A stretch of 64,000 nt of DNA, taken from positions 128,520,131-128,584,130 of the forward strand of contig NC_135714.1 in NCBI RefSeq assembly GCF_964656455.1, read 5' to 3'. This DNA is from Halichoerus grypus. Lineage: Eukaryota; Chordata; Mammalia; Carnivora; Phocidae. The notes under the pieces were generated by a model. It ran no database searches, was not told the DNA's origin, and was given only the letters and a program-made list of their open reading frames with translations. Position 1 is the stretch's first letter. Each line of letters starts with the position of its first letter. The translations under genes and the position numbers were made by a program. Below, piece after piece: positions 13,137 to 25,075 of the stretch.

Positions 13137-13346
13137 ATTTATATATTTTTTTAAATTCTTATTTATTTATTTGACACAGAGAGAGAGAGAGACAGCGAGA
13201 GAGGGAACACAAGCAGGGGGAGTGGGAGAGGGAGAAGCAGGCTCCTGGCTGAGCAGGGAGCCCGATGCGGGGCTCGATCCCAGGACCCTGTGATCATGAC
13301 CTGAGCCGAAGGCAGACGCCTAACGACCGAGCCACCCAGGCGCCCT
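13137..13346 (-). mobile_element. Can-SINE, full length
   Basis: Reverse-oriented young-looking copy with intact head (GAGCCACCCAGGCGCCC on the + strand). An exact 17-base target duplication (AAGAGTCAGTATTTTTT) lies at 13120-13136 and 13347-13363. Confidence 0.95.
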
Positions 13347-13420
13347 AAGAGTCAGTATTTTTTAAAAAGAAATTAAGAAATAAGGAAAAACGTCTTTTAA
13401 AAGTTTGTTTTGTTTTTTTA

Positions 13421-13610
13421 AGGGGTGCCTGGGTGTCTCAGTTAGTTAAGCATCCGACTCTTGATTTAGGCTCAGATCATGATTTCAGGGTCATGAAACT
13501 GAGCCCCACATCAGGCATGTAGCCTGCTTAAGATTCTCTCTCTCCCTCTCCCTCTGCCCATTGGCCCTCTCTCTCTCTAAAAAAATAAATAAATAAAAAT
13601 AAAAAAATAA
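13421..13610 (+). mobile_element. Can-SINE, older subfamily
   Basis: Head GGGGTGCCTGGGTGTCTCAG with the CATCCGACTCTTGATTTAGG body, CT repeats and A-rich tail. A partial direct repeat (TAAAAGTTT at 13398 and near 13608) may be the target site, though a T-rich filler separates it from the head. Confidence 0.9.
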
Positions 13611-14585
13611 AAGTTTAAAAAATATTTAGCCTACACATTTTCCTCTGGTCTTTTCATTACATGTATGTTAGAGCATTTGGCATTGTCCTACAGCTGACTG
13701 ACGTTCTGTTCATTTTGTATGAGGTTTGTTTCTTTCTTTCTATGCTACCATTTCAAATAGTTTCTATTGCCCTCTCTTGTGTTTTACTGGTCTTTTCTTT
13801 TGCATTGCCTAATACACTGCTAAGATTAGTAAAGTTTTCAGTTCAAATACTGTATTTTTCATTTCTAAAACTTTGGCTCTTCTTATAGTTTCCATTTTTT
13901 TTACTGAGATTTCACCTAGGTTTCCTGTCTGTATCATGTTTTCCATTAAGTCTTTGAATGTATTTATAACAGCTTTCCATGGAAGTTTTTTTATTTTCTT
14001 CATTAGTTTATTTTAACCATTAATTAAATTATGGATTTTATTTGGATTTCACCAACTTTTCCTGTTGGTGTCCTCTTTCTAGTCCAAGATCTAATAAAAA
14101 AAAAACCACATTGCAGTTAGACTTCATGTCCCTTCAATCTCCTCTGGTCTATGACAGTTTTTTAATCTTCCTCTGTTTTTCATAAACTTAAAAATCTTGA
14201 GAAGTACTGGCCAGGAATTCTATAAACTATTCCGAGTCTGGATTTGTCTGTTGTTTTTCTCATAATTACAATGGAGTTATGGGGTTTTGTTCAGAATACC
14301 ATAAAGTGCCCTTTTGTCACATCATATGAGGGAATTATATGATATCTACATGACACCACTGATAATAGTAACCTTCATCACTGGTTAAAGTAGCGTTTGC
14401 CAGATTTTTCCATTGTAAAGTTATTATTATCCCCTTCCCTTACTCTATTCTTTGGAAGTGTCACTAAGTTTAGTCCACCCTCAGAGAGAAGTGGGTAGAG
14501 TGAATTAAGTTCCATCTTCTAGAATGGGGAGTATCTATGTATCCACATACATATACTAGATTTTAAAATTCCATTATTACCATCA

Positions 14586-16849
14586 TTTCCTGTACTCCTG
14601 CTATTAAATGATTTTTCTCCTAGACTCACATTTTCCTCCTTTGTGGCAGGATTGAACATGGAGTTTTGGTATGCTCAGGATAATACGAATCCTGGACTTT
14701 TTAAGGGGATAAGCCAAGATACACATGCATAAACACTGATTTCACTATGCTCTAATCAATGAAAAAAAACAAACAAACCAACACAAGTGCACAATTCAAG
14801 TATTTTGTACATTTATCAATAATATGGACTTTGCTTCTTAAACTTAATATTGCATTTATTAAGGGCTTGTAGGTATAGTTTTAGGTGTACATTTCACTGA
14901 TGAAGAAATGTAAGTAGAATCTGGAGTAAAAAATGCTGTTTAAGTTTGTACTTCAGCTAAAGGCAGAGAATTCTTTCAATCTACAAATGTGGTGTATTTC
15001 AAAACAGAGTCTATAAACTAGCAATCAATCCAATTAAAACAATATTATAAATATTTGTTTGATTTCTGGGCTAGGACATAACGTGCTATTTTGCCCCCCC
15101 CAAATGACTGAATCATATAAAAACTATGAATTCTAATCATCCAAGGCCAAAAGGCCTTACTTCTACCCATCTCAACCCCAAAACCTGAGAGAAGCAATCG
15201 TTTTTATAGAATTTAATAATAATTCAAATTTTCTAAGAGTAACCTATGAATATTTTAATACTTGTTCACAAAGTTCAGGATCTCCTTAACGCACTGTCCA
15301 ACTACATAGGGTCAACTTTACTAAATTAAATATCTTTTAAAATATATTTAAAATCTGTATTACTGAAAACAAACTTACAACTTTTTTCTATTAATGTTTT
15401 TACTTAACATATAAACCATTAGGTGAGCATCAGAAAGATTGTTCATATTCTACATATTTGGAAAACTGAACAAAATATTATTTTATGCTGTTTCTGGTCA
15501 GGAAATGACATACTCTGGCTGTTCTGGCTTTTTTTTTTTCCTTCTAAGAGAACACATTTTAGTTTCAGAGCTTTGCAGTTATGTTCTTTTATTCATAGTC
15601 CCAAAGATTCATTACTTTGATGACCATTTATCAAAAACTCAAGTTCAATCTATAATACCCATTGAGATAGCAAATAATTCAGCCTCAGTGACTGTGTGTA
15701 TGAAAATGGGCTGTGTCCTAGATAAATGGCCTATCTGCCTCTGGCATAGATTAGGTCATCATTCAAACTAACCACAGATCTCCACAAGAAACAGAAGAAA
15801 ATACAGGTTCACTTTAGCAAAGGTTTCTCTTTTAGTGTAGATTTTTCCTTTTAGATAGTTACAATGTCGTCAAAATATCATGGCATAGGCTTGAAAAACC
15901 AAGATATAGTAATATAATGATAAATACATTTCGTAAGTTTTACAAACCACCTAGTGTTCAATATATATCCACATCTGACTTCTCTTACACTAGGTATCTT
16001 TTAAGTCTCTGCTTTTTCAAACTGAATAAATCTCTCTCTCTCAAATCAATAAATAAAATCTCTTTTAAAAAAGTATCTAAACTATAGTATGCTAAGGTTG
16101 CAGAAAAGCCAAAATAAAAAAGGATATACATCTCTTTCCGTACCCAAATAAGATTTTTTTCCTTTCAAAGTTCTGATCTTTTTTCTCTTCCCATTTATCT
16201 TGCCATAAGAAGAAAGAAGTAAACATTAGTTAAAGAGGGAGGCTGGGTGGTGACCTAGTTTCAATAAAGTCCAAGGGCTTACTCCCTAATCTTACAGGTT
16301 GAGAAACAGAAACAAAACAAGGTTCTTCTTTCAGGAATAGATTCCTATTATCCAAGTACACACAGATCAAAATTTTAAAAAATAACTTTTAAAAATCTAT
16401 AGAAAGCACAAATACCCATGAGGGGATGAGACATAGAATACATTCTGTGAAATGTATTCTGCAGGAAAAAAAAAAAAAAGAAGAAGAAGAAGAAGAAAGA
16501 GGGCCGATTAAATTCAGAATGACAGTTTACTAATTTAAAATAAGGACATAATGGCTCTCTTCTGGTTAATCCTGGCAGACTGACCATAAATTTTTATCTC
16601 CTCTCTTCCCCTATGGCAGACTTTAAAGGTTAGATCACTCTTCCCTTCTTCCTCGCTGTTCTCTGTAACAGAGGTTTCCCTTGCTCTATAAATGCCCTCC
16701 CTTCTTAAGACAGAGACTGCCTGTAGTCTTAGTTAATGAGATATATAAGGAAATTGAAAGGGGGACTGTAGGAAATGTATCACTTTCTCAATAAAGCAAA
16801 TAATAGATGTATTGTTATGTTCTTTCTCCCTTCCCTTTTTCCCCTTCTT
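14586..16849. other. AT-rich noncoding DNA
   Basis: Mostly unique sequence. A short CT-repeat and AATAAATAAAATCTC stretch at 16025-16065 may be the tail of a lost SINE, and an A-rich/AAG run occurs at 16464-16500. No coding signal. Confidence 0.5.
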
Positions 16850-17420
16850 TTTAAACTTTTTATTATGAAAATGTCCACACACACACAAAAATAAGTTGAT
16901 ATAATGAAATGCTTATATACCTATCATACAATTTCAAGAATTTTCCAATTTTGTTTCTTCTTTCTCCCTTCTGAGTTTTTTCTTTTGGAAATATTTTTCT
17001 TTCAGGATTAAAGTAAATCATCATATCATGCATCTATAAATTCTTCAATATGTATCTCTAACAGATGAAGACATTTTTTTAATCAATACAAACACAATAT
17101 CACATGTGACAAAAGTAACAATTCCTTAAAATTATCCATGTGTAAAAATCCTGATTGTCTCAAAAATATCTTTTTTTTTCCATTTAACTGGTTCTAAACT
17201 GTAATCAAAATCCACATATTATATCTGGTTGATATGCTTTCAAGCTTTTAATCAATGAGAATCTCTCCCCCATCTTATGCCATTTTTTTAAAGGGAAACT
17301 TGGTTATTTATCTTATAAAATTTCCCACATTCTGTATTTGGTTAATTGTTTCTTCATGGTATCATTAATTTGTTCCTTTATCCCCTATTCCTAGAATCAT
17401 CCATTTCTCCAAAATGAGAT
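16850..17420 (-). mobile_element. Ancient L1-like 3' end, antisense (tentative)
   Basis: Begins ACTTTTTATTATGAAAATG and contains GATTGTCTCAAAAATATCTT and TTTCCCACATTCTGTATTTG, which I recall from a widespread old mammalian interspersed repeat, probably an L1ME/L1MC 3' end. A second copy of its first 200 bases lies at 23584. The family name is uncertain; that the two share a repeat is clear. Confidence 0.5.
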
Positions 17421-17804
17421 GCAAGCATCTAAGGAAATCTGCACGATGAGTTATAGGAGAAGTTCTTCATTCTCAATAGAGAGGATTTTCCTTTTAGTAG
17501 AAAATGGTATTTAGAGACCATAACCTAGGAAACAGGGGCACTCACTGCTTGTAGGTCAATTTTGGTAGAAAGAACTAGGAAACGTGCACTGATGTACCCA
17601 GGTAACTGAAGCAAACTTATCAAAATATCAACAGTATCTTTCATAGAACAAAAACAAATCATTTTAAACTTTATATAATAGAACCACAAAGCACCCTATT
17701 AAATAGCAAAGCAATCTTGAGAGAAACAACAAAGCTGGAGGTATCACAATCCCAGATTTCAAATTATACTACAAAGCTATAGCAATCAAAAAGAGCATGG
17801 TACT

Positions 17805-18016
17805 TGGGGCACCTGGGTGGCTCAGTCAGTTGAGCATCCGACTCTTGGTTTCGGCTCAGGTCATGATATCATGGGTTGTGGGATCAAGCCCCACAGTGAG
17901 CTCCATTCTCAGCAGGGAACCTACTTGGAGATTCTCTCCATCTAACCCACCCCTACTCATGCACACGTGCTCTCTCTCTAAAATAAATAAATAAATAAAT
18001 CTTAAAAAAAAAAAAA
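17805..18016 (+). mobile_element. Can-SINE inserted in an L1 ORF2
   Basis: Older-type body with A tail. An exact 15-base target duplication (AAAGAGCATGGTACT) at 17790-17804 and 18017-18031 splits the surrounding + strand L1, whose sequence continues directly with GGCACAAAAATAGACACATG. Confidence 0.95.
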
Positions 18017-18193
18017 AAAGAGCATGGTACTGGCACAAAAATAGACACATGGATCAATGAAACAGAACAGAGTGCCCAGAAATAAACCGATGGTTATATG
18101 GTCAATTCATCTATGACAAAGGAGGCAAGAATATACTTTGGGGAAAAGTCAGTCCCATCAATAAATAGTGATAATGCAAAATAATAAAACTGG

Positions 18194-18275
18194 GGTTGAA
18201 TCACTATGTTGTACACCTAAAACTAATGTAACATTGTGTGTCTACCATACATCAATTAAAAAAGAATTTTTTTTT
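18194..18275 (+). mobile_element. Extremely 5'-truncated L1 insertion, about 80 bases
   Basis: The last bases of an L1 3' UTR (TTGAATCACTATGTTGTACA to an A/T-rich tail) interrupt ORF2 of another L1. Flanks repeat: AAAATAATAAAACTGG (18178-18193) and AAAGAATGAAACTGG (18276-18290), as expected for a target duplication. The ORF2 text resumes right after it. Confidence 0.8.
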
Positions 18276-19947
18276 AAAGAATGAAACTGGACCACTTTCT
18301 TATACCATACACAAAAATAAACTCAAAATGGATTAAAGACCTAAATGTAAGACCTGAAACCATAAAAATTCTTAAAGGAAAACACAGGCAATAATCTCTT
18401 GGACATCAGACTTAGCAATATTTTTTTCTGAATCTGTCTCCTCAGGCAAGGGAAACAAAAGCAAAATTAAACTATTGGGACTAGAGCAAAATAAAAAGCT
18501 TTTGCACTGCAAAGGAATCCCATCAACAAAATGAAAAGGCAACCTACTGAATGGGAGAAGATATTTGCAAATGATATATCCAATAAGGGGTTAATATCCA
18601 AAATATATAAAGAACTCCTACAATTCAACACCAAAAAAAAAAATCTGATTAAAAAATGAGCAGAGGACCTGAATAGACGTTTTTCCAAGGAAGATATACA
18701 GATGGCCAAAAGCCATAAAAAGATGCTCAACATCACTCCTCGTTCAGGGAAATGCAAATTGAAACCACAATGAGATACTACCTCACACCTGTCAGAATGA
18801 CTAGAATCAAAAAGGAAAAAAATAACAAGTGTTGGTGAAGATGCAAAGAAAAGGGAACCCAGTGCACTTTTGGTGGGAATGTACATTGGTGCAGCTGCTA
18901 TGGAAAACAATATGGAGGTTCCTCAAAAATTAAAAATAGAAATACCATATGATCTAGTAATTCCATTACTGGGTATTTACCCAAAAAAAACAAAAAGACT
19001 AATTCCAAAAGATATATGCACCCTATGTTTATTGCAGCATTACTTACAATAGCCAAGATATGGAAGTAACATAAGTCTCCATTAATAGACAAATAAAGAT
19101 GTGGTACATATATACAATGGAATATTACTCAGCTGTAAAAAGAATGAAAACTTGCCATTTGCAACAACATGGATGGAGCTAGAGGATATTATGCTAAGTG
19201 AAATAAGAGAAAGAAAAATACCATATGCTTTCACTTATATTAGATCCTAAAAAACCAAAACAAATGAAAAAACAAAAAACAGAAATAGACTCATAAATAC
19301 AGAGAACAAATGGATAGTTGCCAGAGGGGAGGGGTGTGAGGAAATAGGTGAAATGGGTGAAAGGTATTAAGAAGTACAAACTTCCAGTTATAACACGTAA
19401 CTCATAGAGATGAGAACTATAGCATAGGAAATATAGTCAATAATTATAATAACTTTGTATGGTGACTTACCATGGTGAGCATTTCATAATATTTGTCAGT
19501 GTCTAATCACTATGTTGTACATTTTAAACCAATATAATATTGTATGTTGACAATTAGAAAAAAGTCAATGTGGAACAGAAAATGAGAATGGAGTTGCCCA
19601 ATGTGATTCCAAGATTAGAAGAAGCTGTGCAATACCAAAAAGGTTCACATATCCCATTAGTAAGTAATTATGATTATTTAAGAATAAAAGAAAAATATTT
19701 TTCTTTTATTTTATGTGTATTATTTTTTCAAGTGACCACTGCATAAATGCTTTTAGGTTGTTTAGTAACTAATAAACAGAGCTGTTAGGTATTTCTTTTA
19801 GCCTAGAGTAGGGTTTTCAACCTCTGCATTACTGATATTTTAGAATAGATAATTCTTTGTTGTGATTATTCATGTGCATTTTAATATGTTTACCATTAAC
19901 CCTAGCTGGTAGCACTCCTCCAGTTTTGACAGTTAAAAATGACTCTA

Positions 19948-20127
19948 TCAATTGAGTAGCCGACTCTTGACTTCAGCTTGGGTTATGATCTCAGGGTCTT
20001 TCGATCAAGCCCCTTGTTAGGCTCTGCGCTCAGTGCAGAGTCTGCTTGAGATTCTCTCTCTCTCCATCTGCTCCTCCCCCCACTCATGCTTGCCTTCTCT
20101 CTCCCTCCATCTCTCTCAAAAAAAAGA
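19948..20127 (+). mobile_element. 5'-truncated Can-SINE
   Basis: The first part of the tRNA-like head is missing; recognisable sequence starts within GAGTAGCCGACTCTTGACTTC and runs to the CT-rich and A-rich end. A short duplication GACTCTA lies at 19941 and 20128. Confidence 0.85.
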
Positions 20128-20134
20128 GACTCTA

Positions 20135-21179
20135 AACATTTTTAAATTTTTCATAGGGGGTAAAATCATTTCCAGTTGAGAAGCAATGGCCTAAGAGTCA
20201 CCTAAAAAAAAAAAATTACTGAAACACTAAGGGTGCCATGAATCAAGAAGGCTTCGGAAACGGATGTATTCTTCGGTGAGAAAAAATAAAATATGAGTTA
20301 GCACTAATCTTTCCAAATCAAAGTTAAGATTACAGTTTTTTTAATTCTTTGGTTTATATTTGAAACTTTTTTTTCTTATGCTGAAAATGTTGGTTCCTAA
20401 TAATAATTAACATAATTACTTAATTGCTTTATATCCTGGAAAATATATAGAATAGTTTCAAAAAGGCATTATCAACATTACATCAAACAATAAGCTTAAG
20501 AAATTCTCTGTAAATTTTATTCTTACTATATGTCCAACCATGGATACATAATCATAACACTTTTAACATTACTTGAAATAAATCTTATCTGTGTAGTTTT
20601 GACACAAAGTTAATATACAGTTAAGTTCATTTATTTCCAATTGCTTTCGATTTTTACTCCTTTATTTTTTCTGCCCGTGACTTGTCATGAGGAGACATGC
20701 ATGGAAACATAAGACAATGCATAACGGCTAAAGGAGCTAGATTCATCTGCTGAGAAATTAGGGACCCCAGCCACAGTAGCAAATAAGGATAGATGAATGG
20801 CTGCAACAAGGGTAAAGAGAAAGTCAATATACTTCTCACCTCTCCCTATTTGTTAAATTACTAGCAGGATCATTATGCATCTTCTACTCTTCCACCCCAA
20901 TATCTCCCATCATCAACACACATAATCCTCAGGTAAAAGAAGGATTCTTATTTAGAGAAAGTGAATAGTCCCAGAGAAAAAGCATTCAGATGCTGAATGT
21001 TGACTGGGTCTGCCAATGGACAAGATGACTCACAGGCTGCTAACACTATAGAAAAAGCCCAAGAAATAGACCTGTCTATACAGAGCTTCTAATTATGTTT
21101 GGAAGGGCTGCACTCAATAGCCAAGCATCTCCTATAATTTGAGGGAAGCCTCCGACATAACAAAGGTCAAAACAAATAG
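20135..21179. other. AT-rich noncoding DNA, nothing recognised
   Basis: No repeat, RNA gene or coding frame could be identified. Confidence 0.5.
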
Positions 21180-22045
21180 GGAGAAAAAAACCTCAGAAAG
21201 AAAAAGAGAATTCAGAGATCAGAATGATGAAACTAGAAAAAATAGTGATAGAAAATCTACAACCATATAACAAAGACAGGATGTCATACCTCCCTTCAAA
21301 AAAGGAATACAAAAAACAAAAACACCTCTTTACAATTAAAATTTTAAGGGGAAAAAAAAACCCTTCAGTGAAAAGTTCAGAAAAATCCCATAGAAATAAA
21401 TTTAAAAAGAGAAAGACAGGAAAGAAAATACATAAAAATTAAAAGATGAATCCTGAATATACAGTATTTCAGAAAATAGAGAAGGAAATAATCAATAAAA
21501 AAAAAATCTCAAAACTGAAGGTCACAGATCTCAAATGTAAAGTATCTACTCAGTGTCTAGAATAATGAATGAAATAAGACCCACATTAAGGCAAATAATC
21601 AAAAAACTGAACTGGAGTTAAAGGTTCTAAGATTGTTCAAAAAGAAAAAGAAGTCACATTCAAATGAATTATAATCAGAATGGATTCCACTTTTCAAGAG
21701 CAGCAGTGGAATCTAGAAGAGTTAGGTAGATTTCAAAATTCTGAAGGAAAGTGATAGTCAACCTACAATTCTATACCCAGCCAAGCTATCAATTAAACAT
21801 GAAGACTAAGATTGTTTCAGATATTCAAAAACTCAAAAAAAAATTACTTCTTATGCCCTTCTAAGGAAGTTAGTAGAGAATAAGCATTAGCAAAACAAAG
21901 GATTTGTAAGCCAAGGATAAAGGAAGAATAGGATCTAGAAAACAGAGAATCCAATGTAGCATAATTCCTAAAAAGAGCGCTATGAGCCCTGCTGAAAAAG
22001 CAATCTGGGAGGCTTGGAGCAGAAAAATGGAAGAGAAGTAAAATG
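21180..22045 (+). mobile_element. L1-related remnant (tentative)
   Basis: A-rich + strand sequence with the phrase CTACAATTCTATACCCAGCC (21760-21779), which I know from old mammalian LINE 5'/ORF1-proximal sequence. A 72-codon lysine-rich frame at 21224-21442 lies within it and is probably a remnant or chance frame. Boundaries are approximate. Confidence 0.45.
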
Positions 22046-23583
22046 TGCTGGAAATGGCTTGTTTATTCTCAGCATCATCCCTGCTCTACTAAGCTCTATT
22101 CCTGTACATTAGGAACTGAAAACTTACAAACTGTATTTCCTACATCCCTTGCCAGCAGATTTTAGTTTAGAGCCCCCAATGAAAGCATTTGTACAAGCTT
22201 TAGATGGCAGAAGAAAATGAGAAGCCATTATTCTCCAGAGCACTCAAAGGCAGAAGCAGTGGCTTTCAGAGGTGCCAAAAACAATTGATATTAGTAGTTG
22301 TGATTCACCTGCAATTCCTGTACTTCCACCTTCTTAAAAAACAGTGATGGTTTTCCACTGGTTGTGTGAGGCTCCTAATTCCATGTACTAAATTCCTTTC
22401 TTCTGAATTATGAAAAATACTTTGATTTCCTAACCTAAACCTAATTCAGGGATTCCCTTATAAAAAAGCATAAAAATTATTATTGACATAGTCATTATAT
22501 TGTACACACTGACTTCTGATTTAATTAAGATTGTAATATACCTATATTTAGAGAAGAGGGGTAAAGGAAATTACTTGTGAGGAAAATGATGACAGAGTGA
22601 CCCATGGTCAGTTTCCATAAAAAGGAAGTCTGTATAAATGTTTAAAGTTGGTAAACTTTTTAAAATAGTAGTATAAGTCCATTACTTTTTTTCTTTTAAG
22701 GCAATATGGTTACTTTAGAGGAGTGGGTCAAGGCATGGGGCAGACTGATTCCAGGTAACAAAGAGCCTATAAGCAACATTAGATTTCTTAGGTAGGTGAT
22801 ATCTTACTTTCTTAAAAATAAAAGGGTTAGAAAAACAACAAAAACAATAACAATGAAAATCAGAAACAGAACAATGTTTTAAAACAAGCACAAAATATAC
22901 TTGCAAAATAACTAGGATCTTCAGTCCTTTGAGTAAGACATTACTCCTTCTGTATCTATATGAGAGGCCAAACTACAATCAGATTTTTTTTGGGGGGAAA
23001 GGGGATATGTGGAATCAAATAAGGTAGTAGTAGAGTACAATAATTAAAATGTTCATCTTCTTAACTTATGACAACCTGACACATCCATCTCTACAGTAGG
23101 ACCATACATATCACTAAGACTTAAAGAATATGGAAACTTTTTCCTGTAGAAAGAATATATATTGTCATATAACATATATCAAAATATCATATATTATACC
23201 TACAATATGATAGGCAGTTCCAATGATTCCTTCTGTAATTACTCTGTTTGTGCTTCCAGAATGGAGCAGTTCCCCAGATGACTGGTTTACTGGCATAAGT
23301 AGGTTGTGTGCCTGCAGAGGCAGGGTTTAGACTTCAGACTAGGCTGATCTGGAAGGCACTCAACCTTTATAGTGAGTGCATGTTTCTTCTCTAATCTATT
23401 TTGTACTGATCTAAAAGTTAAAGTTCATTGATTCCAAGTTTTTATTTTGTTTTGGTAGGAGTGGTGACAGGAATGGAGATGTCACTGAGCACCCATGTAA
23501 AACAAACACTAATTATTAGCTTACATATCAAGCAAAAATTCTGCTTAAGACAAGGTAGACTGTTACAATCAATAAATTCTTTT
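22046..23583. other. Noncoding DNA; 22060-22330 may be an unnamed old repeat
   Basis: The 22060-22330 part, with CTACATCCCTTGCCAGCAGA, has the feel of an old interspersed element but I cannot name it. The rest is AT-rich unique sequence. Confidence 0.4.
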
Positions 23584-23790
23584 CCCTACTTTTTATTATG
23601 AAAAATTTCAAACATACATCTAAAGTAGAGAAAAAAAATATAAAAATTCCCATGTACCTATCACCTAGATTCAATAATTACCAATTTTGTCAACATTGTT
23701 TTTTCTATTCCTAACTACACTTTTCTTTCTAGAGTATTTTAAAAACGCTAATGCCAGACATGTCATTTCACAATCCTTACATTCAAAGAT
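23584..23790 (-). mobile_element. Second copy of the old repeat seen at 16850
   Basis: Starts CTACTTTTTATTATGAAAAA and includes CATGTACCTATCACCTAGAT and AGAGTATTTTAAAAACGCTA. It matches the arrangement of the 16850 copy, in the same orientation. Probable L1ME/L1MC-type 3' end. Confidence 0.5.
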
Positions 23791-24179
23791 GCAGAACAGC
23801 TACCTTTGTCAATTTTGGCAAGAATTAATATTTGAATAGATATTTGAATCTTTTGATACTGAATATATGAATATACCATTCTGGCATAGGGAGAAATGAA
23901 TGTTATATAATGTGGTTTATTCTCTTCATGGCTCATCTAAATTCAGAAGATAATTTAACAGAATTGCCCATCCTCAGTCATGAAATGTAAATGTTTCTGC
24001 CCTTCAGGGCACCCATTCTCTTTGACAGTACAGAAGTGTTAAGGAATCAGAAAAGTTTAGAGAAAGCAAGGAAAGAAAGAAAGGATGGAGAAAAAGAAGG
24101 ACATGAGGAAAAAAATGAATCTAAAGTCAAACACTAAATTATTTAGGAACTCTACTTGCCTGAAAAAAGATTTAATTAC

Positions 24180-24590
24180 TGTAATAGACATTGCCAGGGC
24201 CCTGCTCACATCCCTTCGAACTTTCAGTGTCCCCCTGCAGACTTCCAAATACCAGCATCTACATCTCTGTGCCTGAGGATGCTGTACCTGAGGGGGTACA
24301 GGCTGGGCTTGGAATCCTTAACTGGAATAACTATAAGGTGCTGTTTAAATATCATAGCTCCCTCAACTCTCAAGATAAGTAATTCTGCGACTGTTTCCAA
24401 AAATTTTTGGATAGTATTAAACTCCTCCAGTAGCTGGCTTATTAGGTGCCCAGCATTGTCTCCCTTTTGCCTGTGTCATTTTATTACTTCCCTGCTGGTG
24501 TCACCTGAATTTCCCAAACAGACAACTTGCGCTTGAACCCCCATCTCAGCATCTCAATCTGGGGAAATCTGAACTGAGACAATTACAAAC
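24180..24590 (+). mobile_element. LTR remnant, class uncertain
   Basis: The run GTGTCATTTTATTACTTCCC followed by CCCAAACAGACAACTTGCGC and an end near CTGAACTGAGACA recalls the 3' half of old mammalian ERVL-type LTRs. Short open frames here (up to 126 codons at 24156-24536) have no family resemblance. Boundaries and class are tentative. Confidence 0.35.
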
Positions 24591-24889
24591 AAAATTCTTT
24601 TCTTCCTCTTTTAGACTTTAGATAAGCAAGAAAAGAAGACAAAGACCCTGTGGTAGGTGCTTTCCATACATTATATCTCACTAAATCCTGATAACAGTAA
24701 TGTCAGCTAAGAATTAGACAGAAAATCTCAATAAGTTGTATCCATGATTTCACTGTTAGGATTTGAATTCTGGAGTAAGATAAGATTAGGAAAAGTACCA
24801 GCAATATGAATTAGTTAAACCTGAATTTCCATTGGCCCCTTTTCCCAAGCCACTCTCACCCTGTTTTATTTACTCAAAGCACTGTATTA

Positions 24890-25075
24890 TCGCATATTAT
24901 CTTGTTCATCACTAAATGACATACATATTTATTTGTATGTCTATCCCCACTAGACTATGAGCTCAATGAGAGAAGTATATGGTCTGTCTTCGTTTATTGG
25001 TAGGTCCCCAACACTAAGAACAGAGTTCCTGATACATAGTTAGTACTCAACAAATTTTGTTGAATGAACTTAGAA
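24890..25075 (+). mobile_element. LINE-2 3' end fragment
   Basis: CCACTAGACTATGAGCTCAA and TTAGTACTCAACAAATTTTG followed by TTGAATGAA match the familiar L2 3' end in order and spacing. Confidence 0.75.

Larger units (their letters stand above)
8505..14585 (-). mobile_element. Old near-full-length L1M, antisense, with nested insertions
   Basis: On the + strand this reads L1 backwards: 3' portion (8505-9480), reverse-transcriptase region (about 9700-10920, e.g. AAGAATTGACATTTTCACAA and CAACCTGGGGTTTTCTTTGG), endonuclease region (about 11300-11940, resuming 12446-12660) and 5'-end-like sequence to about 14585. Three Can-SINEs (9.0, 10.0 and 13.2 kb), a fourth at 13.4 kb and an MLT1 LTR at 11.95 kb are inserted. 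All frames are broken. The left and right ends are approximate, and the 5'-most part (13.6-14.6 kb) could belong to a HAL1-type relative. Confidence 0.75.
17640..19556 (+). mobile_element. L1 ORF2 C-terminal part and 3' UTR
   Basis: Starts within ORF2 (AAGCTGGAGGTATCACAATC) and ends with the 3' UTR (AATCACTATGTTGTACATTT). It is interrupted by a Can-SINE (17805-18016) and by a tiny second L1 insertion (18194-18275). Frames are broken; the 147-codon frame on the opposite strand (18467-18910) is an antisense shadow of ORF2. Confidence 0.92.

Noticed and set aside
18467..18910. 147-codon hydrophobic frame on the minus strand as a membrane protein
   Set aside because: It lies antisense to L1 ORF2; similar frames recur in the other L1 copies of the window.
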